Positions 36,988 through 46,234 of a DNA stretch of 64,000 nt are shown in pieces. Positions within the stretch are counted from its first letter, which is position 1; every line of letters begins with the position of its first letter. Location of the stretch: contig CAITYM010000087.1 of NCBI GenBank assembly GCA_903896615.1, forward strand, positions 1-64,000, written 5' to 3'. This DNA comes from an uncultured Burkholderiales bacterium. Its GTDB lineage: Bacteria; Pseudomonadota; Gammaproteobacteria; Burkholderiales; Burkholderiaceae_C. The position numbers and the translations under genes were made by a program. A model generated the notes under the pieces. The model worked only from the letters and a program-made list of their open reading frames with translations. It had not been told where the DNA came from and did not search any database.

Positions 36988-37755
36988 TTAAAGTCCGGTA
37001 AATTTAGAAACTATCGCAAAGTAAAGACGGTAGGGAAGTATTCGCAAGAGTTTTAAAAAACGAGAAAATCTTTTGGGAAAATGGATTTCAAAATCACCCC
37101 GCTCAAAACCGTAAATTATCTCTTTAGCAGCTAAATCTGCAGTAATTAAAGCAGGCATATGAAATGAATTTTGAGCTGTAAGAGGCGTTTCTACAAATCC
37201 AGGATTTATGATGCTCACTCCTACACCACTAGGGTGTAAATCTAAATACAAAACCTCGGCAAGGTGAATTAAAGCAGCTTTAGTAGGACCGTAAGCAAGA
37301 CTTTTAGGCAGACCCGAGTAACCCGCTACGCTAGAAATAAAGGCTATATGTCCACTTCTTTGATGCGTCAATGTGGGTAAACAAGCACCTAGTAAATTCA
37401 ACGCGCCAAGGTAATTAATCTCCAAGTGCTTACGGGATTCGTCTAAGTTGAAATCTTGAGCTCTCATGGGTGAGTAATGCCCCGCGCAATAAATAATCAG
37501 ATCAATGGCTAGATTTTCTGATAGCTTTTGAAACGCAAGTGAAAGGGCGGCGGGCTGAGTTACATCCAAAGCAAAGGCTTGGGAGTTAGGATGGGTGTTT
37601 ACAAAGTCATTTAAAAGATTTTCACTGCGTGCAGAGACACTTACCTTCGCATTCAGGGATGTCAGTAGTTTAGCAAGCGCGAGACCGATACCACTAGAGG
37701 CGCCAATAATCCAAACATGTTTGTGGTGCCAGTCTTTAAGTGGGGGATTCATCAT
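36988..37755 (-). CDS. Short-chain dehydrogenase/reductase
   Basis: This 255-residue SDR has the cofactor loop GASSGIGLAL, NYLGALN, the catalytic Ser in FISSVAGYSG and YGPTKAAL with Tyr-x3-Lys. The sequence around the cofactor loop (SVSARSENL) suggests NADP(H). It sits in the stress-lipid cluster, tightly linked to the NTF2-like gene. The substrate is unknown. Two adjacent ATG codons can start it. Confidence 0.88.
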   Translation of the reverse strand: MMNPPLKDWHHKHVWIIGASSGIGLALAKLLTSLNAKVSVSARSENLLNDFVNTHPNSQAFALDVTQPAALSLAFQKLSENLAIDLIIYCAGHYSPMRAQDFNLDESRKHLEINYLGALNLLGACLPTLTHQRSGHIAFISSVAGYSGLPKSLAYGPTKAALIHLAEVLYLDLHPSGVGVSIINPGFVETPLTAQNSFHMPALITADLAAKEIIYGFERGDFEIHFPKRFSRFLKLLRILPYRLYFAIVSKFTGL

Positions 37756-37835
37756 AGGGTCAAAATCCGGTTATGTAGAAAAAGTAAGCATTAAAAAGTA
37801 ATTAACAAACAGGGGCTCAATAAGTAAGAGTGTGT

Positions 37836-38393
37836 TCAAGTGGAGCGTTTGGTAAATGAAAGTGCTACTTCCCCTAATTGAATACCAAATTTAGACATCA
37901 CTGCTTTGTTGAGCATTACGCGATCATTCATTTGAAACATCCAATCATCAAACTGCACATTCCAAATACTTTCTCCAACTGGCAGCGCAAGTGTGTAATT
38001 CCAGTGAAATGCATTTCCTCGGCTCTGACCAGATGCAACGCCAATCACATCCCCTGCTACGCCGGAGTAGTTGTCATTGCCAAGATGAGTTAAAGTCCAA
38101 ACGCGTTTTTGTTTTGTTCCGTCTGAATATGCAAAATCTTCATCTAAGGTGCCCGTCTCTCCGGCCCAGGAGCAATTCATGACCACAGTGAAACGCTTGA
38201 TGACTTTCCCAGATCTGTCTGTGAAAATGCCCCAAGCATCTATAACTCCGTTAAAGTAATTTTTTAAGTTTAATTTGGGGACCTCCATGGCGTAGTCTTC
38301 AACACTGGGTGCTGCACATCCACTGAGGCCAAGGAGCGCTGAAGTCGAACTGAGTCCAAGTGCAGTGTTGAGTAAATATCTTCTGTTAAACAT
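37836..38393 (-). CDS. DUF3833 family lipoprotein
   Basis: This 185-residue exported protein has an Arg-Arg N terminus (MFNRRYLLN) and lipobox LSGC, so lipidation is likely. The mature part matches DUF3833: LKNYFNGVIDAWGIFTDRSGKV, then beta-rich sequence with DDWMFQMND. DUF3833 genes recur next to Cfa-like methyltransferase and DUF1365 genes. The function is unknown. It lies 14 bases after the Cfa-like gene. Confidence 0.8.
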   Translation of the reverse strand: MFNRRYLLNTALGLSSTSALLGLSGCAAPSVEDYAMEVPKLNLKNYFNGVIDAWGIFTDRSGKVIKRFTVVMNCSWAGETGTLDEDFAYSDGTKQKRVWTLTHLGNDNYSGVAGDVIGVASGQSRGNAFHWNYTLALPVGESIWNVQFDDWMFQMNDRVMLNKAVMSKFGIQLGEVALSFTKRST

Positions 38394-38407
38394 AATGAGT
38401 GATTTTG

Positions 38408-39643
38408 TTAGGCGATGCTTTTCTGAAGTGTAAATTGAATAACGTCTAGATTTTTTTGGTTAAATCCGGCTTCACAATAGCAAAGATAAAACTCCCATGT
38501 TTTCATAAAGGCATTGTCAAATCCGAGTTGCAAAACCTTATCAGTTTCGGCTAAAAATATGCGTCGCCATTCATTAAGCGTTACCGCATAATCTAATCCA
38601 AAACAAAATTCATCTAAAACTTCCAAACCATTTGCTTGGGCAAGTTCTCTAAAGGTAGACGGGCAGGGGAGGCAACCACCAGGGAAAATATATTGCTGAA
38701 TAAAGTCAGTACCTTTAATGTATTGGTCAAATAGCGAATCGTCAATCACAATTGTTTGTATACAAGCTCGTCCGCCAGGCTTTAGCAGGCGATTGACGTT
38801 TTGAAAATATGTAGACCAATACTCTTTACCTACTGCTTCAAACATTTCAATTGAGACGATTGCGTCAAATTGAGGATCTTTAATATCCCTGTAATCTTGT
38901 AAGCGCAGATCTGCATTGAGTTTCTTTTGCGCAAGACGCTGTTGTGCAAAAGTAAGTTGTGAAGGACTTAAAGTCACACCCGTATGTTTAGATTGAAAAT
39001 CGTGGACCACAACTTCAGCCAAGCTTCCCCAACCACATCCAATTTCTAGAATATTTTGCTCCGCCCCTTTTTCTAGCCCAATCATGCGACATGCTCGTTG
39101 AATTTTTGCGAGTTGAGCTTGTTCTAATGAAATATCCTTAGATGCCCCATAAAGCCCCGAGGAGTAAGTCATTGAGGGATCAAGCCATATTTGGTAAAAG
39201 GAGTTGCCTAGGTCGTAGTGCGCGTGTATGTTTTTAGAGCTATTGGCACGGTTATTTCTTCTAGTCCAGTGCTTAATTTGATAATAAAGTCGACCAACCC
39301 AAGTGCCGTAAATAATTTTGTCAATGGCGCGCCTGTTTGAGATAAAGATCTCCATTAACTGGGTGAGATCCGATGTCTCCCAATCGCCGTCTATAAAAGA
39401 CTCAGCGAAACCGATGTCTCCAGATTTAAGTGCTTTTTGAAATACGTTCCAATTTTTGACAATTAAATTGGCGCGTTGCCCCTCTGAGTGATTCTGACCA
39501 AAACTAAACTTAAGACCATTTGGAAGAGTCAAGTCTAAACACCCGTGTGAGAGGTGTCTCAGCATTTTTAAAACAGTTCTGGCAGGTCCAGGAGCATCAG
39601 ATAAGTCAAGATTAGGCGTCGAGTTAGAAGAAGATATCTGCAT
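38408..39643 (-). CDS. Cyclopropane-fatty-acyl-phospholipid synthase-like methyltransferase
   Basis: This 411-residue SAM-dependent enzyme has an N-terminal lipid-associated domain, then NIHAHYDLGNSFYQIWLDPSMTYSSG in the family register, the SAM loop LEIGCGWGSLAE, GVTLSPSQL and SIEMFEAVGKEYW. Cfa enzymes methylate double bonds of phospholipid acyl chains, producing cyclopropane or methyl-branched chains. Relatives in stress clusters make methylated precursors of unusual fatty acids. The start is ATG 39643. A copy of the AATTGAARTTCATTTT element lies 49 bases upstream, in the gap to DUF1365. Confidence 0.88.
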   Translation of the reverse strand: MQISSSNSTPNLDLSDAPGPARTVLKMLRHLSHGCLDLTLPNGLKFSFGQNHSEGQRANLIVKNWNVFQKALKSGDIGFAESFIDGDWETSDLTQLMEIFISNRRAIDKIIYGTWVGRLYYQIKHWTRRNNRANSSKNIHAHYDLGNSFYQIWLDPSMTYSSGLYGASKDISLEQAQLAKIQRACRMIGLEKGAEQNILEIGCGWGSLAEVVVHDFQSKHTGVTLSPSQLTFAQQRLAQKKLNADLRLQDYRDIKDPQFDAIVSIEMFEAVGKEYWSTYFQNVNRLLKPGGRACIQTIVIDDSLFDQYIKGTDFIQQYIFPGGCLPCPSTFRELAQANGLEVLDEFCFGLDYAVTLNEWRRIFLAETDKVLQLGFDNAFMKTWEFYLCYCEAGFNQKNLDVIQFTLQKSIA

Positions 39644-39691
39644 AAAACTACAAAAGCTAATTAATTTAAGTTGGTTGATAAATAAATGAAC

Positions 39692-39707
39692 AATTGAAAT
39701 TCATTTT
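39692..39707 (+). repeat. AATTGAARTTCATTTT element, copy 3
   Basis: AATTGAAATTCATTTT occupies the 84-base gap between the DUF1365 and Cfa-like genes. All 16 bases are identical to the copy upstream of topB and 15 match the copy upstream of the desaturase. The core is TGAAATTCA. Confidence 0.5.
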
Positions 39708-39727
39708 GCCTGACTTTAAGCGAGCTC

Positions 39728-40519
39728 CTATAAAGTAGGGGTAATTCGGTTTACTGGAGGTTTGGGTTTGGTATAAAACGGAACCTTTTTAAACCAAAGC
39801 TTTAGTGCTTGCCAATGAATTCTAAAAACTACCATAAAAGTCATGAGTGGGTATCCAAAGAGCGCCTTGCGACGACTAGCAAGGGTGAGCGGGTAAAGGG
39901 CGCCACTTACGCTAGTATGAATTAAAACCCCTTTTTCGTCCTCGTAATCGATTCGAACTACGGTATGCGCAGGCTTAGAATTTGTCTCAGGAGTTCGTAA
40001 AAAACGAAAACGGTATTGTCCCAATACTTCACAAAAAGGGGAAACGTGAAACTCTTTATGTGCCAATAAATCTTTACCGTAAACAGGATTTTTAATTAAA
40101 TAAAAATGTCTTTCGCCAAAAGTATTGTTAACTTCAGCAACAATAACTCTTAGTTGTCCCTTTGCATTGTGCCCATACCAAAAGCTAACGGGTTTAAATG
40201 CGTAACCAAAAACTCGCGGGTAAGTATGTAACCAAATTTCGCCGTCTATACCTGTCACTCCTTCACTTTTAAGCAAGTCCTCAAACCAGCCAAGGGCTCC
40301 TCCCTGAGTCGCGTCTCTGCCATCTCCGTGGTCTATATCGTAAAAGCTCAAAGACCCTTTGGCGTTCCAGGTTAAAACTGGCTTTAGTGTTTCTATATGT
40401 TGAGGCGCACTTAAGTAACGCATCGGTAAGAGTAGAAAATAAGTAGCGTACGTAAAAGTGTTCTTGCTCGGTCGACTCCTTTGATGGCGGACTTGACCAA
40501 ATCCTATTTTTGCACTCAC
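39728..40519 (-). CDS. DUF1365 domain protein
   Basis: This 263-residue protein begins GFGQVRHQRSRPSKNTFTY in the DUF1365 register and contains YPRVFGYAFKPVSFWYGH, VNNTFGERHFYLI and FHVSPFCEVLGQYRF, all typical. DUF1365 proteins accompany Cfa-like and FAD oxidoreductase genes and are suspected to act in acyl-chain modification. The start is GTG at 40519, sharing GTGA with the stop of the FAD gene (4-base overlap). Confidence 0.87.
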   Translation of the reverse strand: MSAKIGFGQVRHQRSRPSKNTFTYATYFLLLPMRYLSAPQHIETLKPVLTWNAKGSLSFYDIDHGDGRDATQGGALGWFEDLLKSEGVTGIDGEIWLHTYPRVFGYAFKPVSFWYGHNAKGQLRVIVAEVNNTFGERHFYLIKNPVYGKDLLAHKEFHVSPFCEVLGQYRFRFLRTPETNSKPAHTVVRIDYEDEKGVLIHTSVSGALYPLTLASRRKALFGYPLMTFMVVFRIHWQALKLWFKKVPFYTKPKPPVNRITPTL

Positions 40520-41862
40520 GCAGTTATGTCCTGATTACTAAGGGCCGCTAATACTCCCCGCGCCGCCGCCTCTCCCGCCTTTAGTCCGTCTTCGTGAAAT
40601 CCGTATCCAAGCCAAGCCCCAGCGTACCAGGTGTTTAAACCGCCCTGTATCGTATGAAACTCTTGCTGAGCTTTAATGGTTGATAAATCAAATATAGGAT
40701 GAGAGTAATTATAGGTTGCTGCAATTTTGGACGAGTTAATATCTCGGATGGGATTCAATGAAACTAGGATGGGCTCAGTGAAAGGTAGAGGTTGTAATTT
40801 GTTTAAGTAGTAATGAAGGCATACCCTATCAGTTAAATTTTCGACTGGATTAAGCGGTTGTTGAATTAGTGATTTAGGTAATAAGCGAGAGCTCTCGAAA
40901 TTCCAAGCAGCCCAAGCCAATTTTTTGGAAGGAAGGACACTCGAATCTTTATGCAAAATGGCAACGTTATCTTTAAACTTAAATGCGTCTAAAAGGCGGG
41001 CTTCATTATGCGAAGGCGCATCAAGTAACTTGAGCGCTTGATCAGCATGGGTTGCAATAATAATCTTGTCAAAGTCTTCCTGCCCTTTTAAAGTTGTCAA
41101 CGTAATTTTGTTATCACTACGTTTGATATTTAATATTGGACAATTAAGATGAGCATTGGCAAGTTGTTTTGTTATGGCTGCTACGTACTGTTTTGCGCCT
41201 CCTGCTACGGTGAACCAACGCGGGCGATTAATGACTTGAAGTAAGCCGTGGTTGTGGCAAAAGCGAACCATAGTGGCAAGGGGGAAAGCAAGCATTTGAT
41301 CTGGAGGACAACTCCAAATACAACCTAACATAGGCAGTAAATACCAATTAATAAATTCTTTGCCAAATTTATTCTGCTCAAGAAAGTGGTGGATTGGAGT
41401 CTCAAGATCAAGAGAGTTCGGCGACTGAGCTAAATTAGTTGCCAATGTGTTGAATCTCATAACATCTTTCAACATTCCAAGAAAAGGCATATTCAATAAA
41501 TTTAGACGTTGCGCAAATACAGAGCTCAAAGAAGTGCCACTCCATTCCAAAGTGTCAATTGAGTTCTTAGGCGCTTGAACAGAGAACGACATATCGGAAT
41601 AGGCGCTAGGTATACCGAGTTCTTTGAACAAAGCAATTAATTTTGGGTATGTGCGCTCATTGAACACTAAAAAACCAGTATCCACGGGATAGCTTTGAAT
41701 GCCTTGAGCTGTATGACCTTGAATATCAACTGTGTGGGTGTGTCCTCCAAAATAGTCATTTGCTTCAAACAAACTGACCTCAATATTAGAGTGTTTGTTT
41801 AGAAAATAAGCAGCGCTAAGACCAGAGATGCCAGAACCAATAATTGCTATTCGGTATTTCAT
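40516..41862 (-). CDS. FAD/NAD(P)-binding oxidoreductase (amine-oxidase-like)
   Basis: This 448-residue flavoprotein has the N-terminal dinucleotide motif IIGSGISGLSAAYFL with the acidic end in SLFEANDYFGGHTHT, DTGFLVFNERTYP and a C-terminal GAWLGYGFHEDGLKAGEAAA flavin segment. This is the phytoene-desaturase/amine-oxidase superfamily. In stress-linked clusters it goes together with DUF1365 and Cfa-like proteins, and a role in acyl-chain desaturation is plausible but unproven. It is translationally coupled to DUF1365. Confidence 0.87.
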   Translation of the reverse strand: MKYRIAIIGSGISGLSAAYFLNKHSNIEVSLFEANDYFGGHTHTVDIQGHTAQGIQSYPVDTGFLVFNERTYPKLIALFKELGIPSAYSDMSFSVQAPKNSIDTLEWSGTSLSSVFAQRLNLLNMPFLGMLKDVMRFNTLATNLAQSPNSLDLETPIHHFLEQNKFGKEFINWYLLPMLGCIWSCPPDQMLAFPLATMVRFCHNHGLLQVINRPRWFTVAGGAKQYVAAITKQLANAHLNCPILNIKRSDNKITLTTLKGQEDFDKIIIATHADQALKLLDAPSHNEARLLDAFKFKDNVAILHKDSSVLPSKKLAWAAWNFESSRLLPKSLIQQPLNPVENLTDRVCLHYYLNKLQPLPFTEPILVSLNPIRDINSSKIAATYNYSHPIFDLSTIKAQQEFHTIQGGLNTWYAGAWLGYGFHEDGLKAGEAAARGVLAALSNQDITA

Positions 41863-41891
41863 AATTTAGGAAATTTTTAGATCAGTATGGA

Positions 41892-42539
41892 TCAAGGAGC
41901 TTTGATTGACAATTGCTTCTCAATTTCAGCAACAAAAGTCTTGTCCTCAGGAGTCGTTAGGCTATTAAAGCTTTTAATAGTTTGACCGTCTCTGCTTATT
42001 AAATATTTATAAAAATTCCATTTTGGTGCAGTCTGTGTTCGCAGCGCAAGTTGCTTAAACAGCGGTGAAGCGCTATTTCCCTTTACTGAGGTTTTAACGA
42101 ACATGGGAAACTTCACGCCAAATGTGTTTTCGCAGAAATCGGCAATTTGGTTATTTTTGTCTGGTTCTTGCGAGAAGTCATTGGATGGAAAACCTAGCAC
42201 GACGAGGCCTCTAGATTTGTACTTGTCATACAAGGCTTCAAGTCCTTTGTATTGCGGAGTAAAGCCACAATAGCTTGCTGTATTTACGATTAATACTACT
42301 TGACCCGCATATTGACACAGAGCAATAGGTCGCTCGTCTTGAAGTCGTTCTGCAGTTTGTTGCAAAATTACGGGACAATCTTGATTAGACCCGGGGCTAT
42401 TATTAAGCCTTTGAGCAGGTAAAACTGCGGACACTTCCCCGCCTATGGGATCTGCATTAACTGTAAATGGAACAAAACTCAACGTAAAGAGTACGCCGAT
42501 ATAGGTCCAAATAAATTTATTATTAGAAAAATACTTCAT
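41892..42539 (-). CDS. Exported glutathione peroxidase-like thiol peroxidase
   Basis: This 215-residue GPx-fold protein has an N-terminal signal peptide (about residues 1-29, ending VNADP), so it likely acts in the periplasm. The peroxidatic Cys is in VNTASYCGFTPQY, with WNFYKYLI later. Where eukaryotic GPx has FPCNQF, this has FPSNDF, without the second Cys. It is first in the leftward cluster, 29 bases upstream of the FAD gene. It suggests that the cluster answers peroxide or lipid-peroxide stress. Confidence 0.85.
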   Translation of the reverse strand: MKYFSNNKFIWTYIGVLFTLSFVPFTVNADPIGGEVSAVLPAQRLNNSPGSNQDCPVILQQTAERLQDERPIALCQYAGQVVLIVNTASYCGFTPQYKGLEALYDKYKSRGLVVLGFPSNDFSQEPDKNNQIADFCENTFGVKFPMFVKTSVKGNSASPLFKQLALRTQTAPKWNFYKYLISRDGQTIKSFNSLTTPEDKTFVAEIEKQLSIKAP

Positions 42540-42826
42540 TGCTGTAGAGCCTATTAAAATGTTGCGTGAAAGATAATTTCAAGACAGTAACTATTTTCTA
42601 TGATTTTAGGCTATGAGGTTCAAGGACATAACAAAGCCCTAAAATGAGAAATTCATTTGTGAGGTGAAAAAATTACTGAAAATCACGGACAATCACACTT
42701 AAGGTTAGTGACGATAGAAACCTTTCAATCCTAACTGGGCAGTTTTTTTGATTAATCATCGATTAATATTAAAAAATTTGCATCGAACAACCGCTTGAAT
42801 AGTGTTATTAAACTATTTAAATTATC

Positions 42827-43315
42827 TTGAATTCCTTAAATTTCCTCAATAAAATCGTCAGTTATGATATGTTAACTGAACCCTTAAATAGACTTAGATC
42901 ATTGGGTCCAGTTGTCTTCACGAATGGCGTGTTTGATGTGTTGCACAAAGGTCATGTCACTTATTTGGCTCAAGCGCGTCAAGAAGGAGCAAGCCTTGTG
43001 CTTGGCCTAAATAGTGACAGATCAGCTGCTCGTCTTGGAAAAGGCCCAGATAGACCTTTGAATAAACAAGAGGATAGAGCCGCTGTTTTGGCCGCACTTG
43101 AGTCCATCAGTCTAGTTACGTATTTCGATGAGGATACACCGTTTGAGCTGATACAAAAAATATTACCGGATGTATTGGTCAAAGGCGGTGATTACGATAT
43201 GGATACCTTGCAAGAAGCGAAGTTTGTACGCTCTTATGGGGGAGTTGCAAAATCATTAACATTTGTCACTGGTTATTCGACTACTCAATTGGTTCAAAAA
43301 ATTCGAGGCTATTGA
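42827..43315 (+). CDS. hldC: D-glycero-beta-D-manno-heptose 1-phosphate adenylyltransferase
   Basis: This enzyme makes ADP-D-glycero-D-manno-heptose for the lipopolysaccharide core. It is a nucleotidyltransferase of the cytidylyltransferase-like fold with VVFTNGVFDVLHKGHVTYL, VLVKGGDYD and GYSTTQLVQKI. It corresponds to the C-terminal half of HldE as a stand-alone protein. The start is uncertain: TTG 42827 (162 residues) retains a short N terminus (FLNKIV) that I recall in homologues, while ATG 42869 would give 148 residues. Neither has a clear ribosome-binding site. Confidence 0.88.
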   Translation: MNSLNFLNKIVSYDMLTEPLNRLRSLGPVVFTNGVFDVLHKGHVTYLAQARQEGASLVLGLNSDRSAARLGKGPDRPLNKQEDRAAVLAALESISLVTYFDEDTPFELIQKILPDVLVKGGDYDMDTLQEAKFVRSYGGVAKSLTFVTGYSTTQLVQKIRGY

Positions 43316-43331
43316 GGTGAATAATTAACAA

Positions 43332-46139
43332 TCAATCTGGAAATAAAAACTTCCAAAGTTTCAATACATTCGACTGTTCTGTTGCAAAAGCCGCCTTATC
43401 AAATTTAAGACTTCGTTCATCTAATCTTGCAATGTGCTGCGCTTGACGGTAGTTTTTATAGGCATCTATGCAGGAGTTAGCCAGTTCAGTACTAATTAAA
43501 TTTAAACTCTGGGCTTTCGCGAGTAGACCAATATTTCCAATGTTGGCGGTTAATTCTTTAAATTTAAAGCTATAAGCCAATATTAAATATTGAACAGCAA
43601 ACTCAACATCAATCATAGCGCCTGGACTGTATTTAAGGTCAAACTGATTTTCTTTTACTATATGTGCCTGGAGTAATTTATTTCGCATCCCCACAATCTC
43701 AGCTGCAAGTGAAGGCAAATCTCGTTGCATCGTTAAAACTTGAGTACGAATATGGCTGAATTTATCTTTAAAGTGATCATCTCCTAAAACGACCCGAGCT
43801 CTGGTCATGGCTTGATGCTCCCACAACCAAGCTACATTTGCGCCTCTTTGGAGTTGATAATTTTCGAAAGCCTCTAGTTGAGTGACTAAAAGTCCAGAGT
43901 TGCCATTGGGTCTAAGGGCAGTGTCAATTTCATAAAGATCGCCAGATATGGTTTTAACAGATAGCCAGTGAATAATTTTGCGAGCAAATAGCGCATAAGT
44001 TTGCGCCGCACTTTGGTGCGAATCATCGTAGATGAACACTATATCTAAATCACTCCCATATCCTAATTCTTTGCCACCTAATTTGCCGTAACCCACAATT
44101 GCAAAGGAGGGGAATGGTGTATGTGGATTTTTTAGTCGCCTCCAAACTACTTGAGCAGTAACGAATATAACTGCATCTGCTAGCGCACTCAAGTCATCAG
44201 CAACCTCTTCGAGTTTAAGTTTTCCTGATAAGTCTCGAGCAAGACAAAGAAAAAACTCAGAATGATGCGCTCTTCGCATCAAGTTTAAAATTGCTTCCTC
44301 ATCCACATCATCAGAAGCCTCTAAAGCTTCAATGCGTTGCAATAATGAACGAACAAATAGATCGTGGTTAAAACGTTGGAGTAAAAGTTGTGAATCGGCT
44401 AAATCGTCGATCACCCCTGGATGTTGATTTAAATATTGAGCCGCCCAGCGTGAAGCCCCTAGTAGGTAAATTAAATTACTATGAATTGCAGGTCGTTCAA
44501 TTAACAAAGAAAGGTAATTTTCTCTTCGCAGTAATAACTCCATCCAATCGCACCATCTTAAGGCACCTAATTCCTTGGATGAGTCGCTTGCGACCCAGCG
44601 AGCAGTTTGCTCAATTAATGTTAATAATTTAGATTGTGATGATTCTTTGAGTAGCTGAGCTTTGGGATGATTTAGAAGAACCAGAAAGCGCTCTCGTAAT
44701 GGCGACTGATTTGAAATTGTAAGATCGGTAAGCTCAAAGTTTTCTAATAAAGACGGCGCCTTTCCTGGCAAAGTACTTGCGGTTAAATAATTTGCTCCAC
44801 TTGACTTGAGTGGCTTTGGATCTACAGGTGGCGTTCCTAAAAGAGATGTGAACTCAGCACTAACAGCATTTTTGTGAAATTCTAAGGCCTGCAATAAATC
44901 ATTTGCAGAGGAAAATCCCAAAGAGGCTGCTATCCATGCGATATCCTCTGAAGCTGTGGGGAGTAGATGTGTTTGTTGATCGTCAAGATACTGAATTCTG
45001 TGCTCTAAGCGGCGCAAGAATATATAAGCGTTTTGAAGGTGCGTTGCACTTTCAGTGCTCATGTGACGGGTTTGCGCAAGCAAAGAAAGCGCAAGCAGGG
45101 TGGGTCTGACCCTGAGTTCAGGGAACTGCCCCCCTCTGACGATTTGTAAAAGTTGGGTGATGAATTCAATTTCGCGAATCCCACCGCGTCCAAGTTTGAT
45201 GTCATTGATCCTCTCAGGACGACCTGCTGCAAATCTTACAGCTTGCGCCCTAATTTGTTGGTGTAAATGACGCAGTGAGTCAAAGACCTGGTAATCAAGA
45301 TATTTTCTGTAAACAAAGGGATATACGATTTGCGATAACTCTAGGGGAAGTGAGGTGAGTGCGACTGGGGCAACAACCCTACTTTTAAGCCAAGCAAATC
45401 TTTCCCACTCCCGCCCTTGACTTTGTAAATACTCTTCTAGTGCGTCTAAGCACATCACACTTGGGCCTGACATGCCGTTAGGTCTTAGTGCAAGATCGAT
45501 CCGAAATACCCGTCCGTGCTCAGTGACTGAATCAAGTAAGCGCTGTATTTGGTGCACCAACTTCGTATAAAACTCTTGATTGCTAATGTTTGGCCTGGAT
45601 CCTAAATGGGGTTGTACGCCTAGTCCGGCGTTAGGATCTTCATCGGCGGGGGCAAACTTGGCTTCACCCTCGTGGTCGTAAATATAAATTAGATCAATAT
45701 CACTAGAGACATTGAGCTCTGTGGCTCCAAGCTTACCCATGCCGATAATCCAAAACGTAGCGGGTTGACCTAAAGCATTGGTGGGTTGTCCAAATTTGAG
45801 CGATAAATCGTTGAATGCAAGCTCGTAAGCCTTCGATAGAGCCCATTCTGCTAGAACAGTCATCATCTGAGTGATCTGGGAGAGGTCAGCTCCAGCATCA
45901 CAATCAAGCGTGGCAATTCGCACTAGTGCCAGTTGGCGCAGTACCCTTAATGCATCATCTGGATTAGTAAAGCTTTGGCTTAACGCGTTAAACGATCGAT
46001 TTAAAATCTCCTTATTTAATAAACCTGGCTCTAGTTTGTCCGATAATGGTCCATAACGGGCGCGAACCCGACGTACATATCTGGAGTATTCGACTCCTGA
46101 AGTAGTTGGTGGCGCATCAAAATTATGTGAGTTGGGCAT
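43332..46139 (-). CDS. glnE: Bifunctional glutamine synthetase adenylyltransferase/adenylyl-removing enzyme
   Basis: This 935-residue enzyme adds or removes AMP on glutamine synthetase according to nitrogen status. Two nucleotidyltransferase domains are seen: the first with IGMGKLGATELNVSSDIDLIYIYD (about residue 130-155), the second with VGYGKLGGKELGYGSDLDIVFIYD (about 690), each with the D-x-D metal motif, separated by helical linker and followed by a C-terminal helical domain. It is divergent from yhdP, as in other Burkholderiales. Confidence 0.95.
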   Translation of the reverse strand: MPNSHNFDAPPTTSGVEYSRYVRRVRARYGPLSDKLEPGLLNKEILNRSFNALSQSFTNPDDALRVLRQLALVRIATLDCDAGADLSQITQMMTVLAEWALSKAYELAFNDLSLKFGQPTNALGQPATFWIIGMGKLGATELNVSSDIDLIYIYDHEGEAKFAPADEDPNAGLGVQPHLGSRPNISNQEFYTKLVHQIQRLLDSVTEHGRVFRIDLALRPNGMSGPSVMCLDALEEYLQSQGREWERFAWLKSRVVAPVALTSLPLELSQIVYPFVYRKYLDYQVFDSLRHLHQQIRAQAVRFAAGRPERINDIKLGRGGIREIEFITQLLQIVRGGQFPELRVRPTLLALSLLAQTRHMSTESATHLQNAYIFLRRLEHRIQYLDDQQTHLLPTASEDIAWIAASLGFSSANDLLQALEFHKNAVSAEFTSLLGTPPVDPKPLKSSGANYLTASTLPGKAPSLLENFELTDLTISNQSPLRERFLVLLNHPKAQLLKESSQSKLLTLIEQTARWVASDSSKELGALRWCDWMELLLRRENYLSLLIERPAIHSNLIYLLGASRWAAQYLNQHPGVIDDLADSQLLLQRFNHDLFVRSLLQRIEALEASDDVDEEAILNLMRRAHHSEFFLCLARDLSGKLKLEEVADDLSALADAVIFVTAQVVWRRLKNPHTPFPSFAIVGYGKLGGKELGYGSDLDIVFIYDDSHQSAAQTYALFARKIIHWLSVKTISGDLYEIDTALRPNGNSGLLVTQLEAFENYQLQRGANVAWLWEHQAMTRARVVLGDDHFKDKFSHIRTQVLTMQRDLPSLAAEIVGMRNKLLQAHIVKENQFDLKYSPGAMIDVEFAVQYLILAYSFKFKELTANIGNIGLLAKAQSLNLISTELANSCIDAYKNYRQAQHIARLDERSLKFDKAAFATEQSNVLKLWKFLFPD

Positions 46140-46234
46140 GACTAACCGTTACGCTGGTTATTAAAAATGATCTTTTAAGTACATTTCCTGGATACCAAAA
46201 GTGATAATCCCGATCGCATACTCAATATTATCTT

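Noticed and set aside
42553..42582. TTGAAA-N18-TTTAAT as a promoter for the glutathione peroxidase gene
   Set aside because: It would start transcription only about 7 bases before the start codon, leaving no room for a ribosome-binding site.
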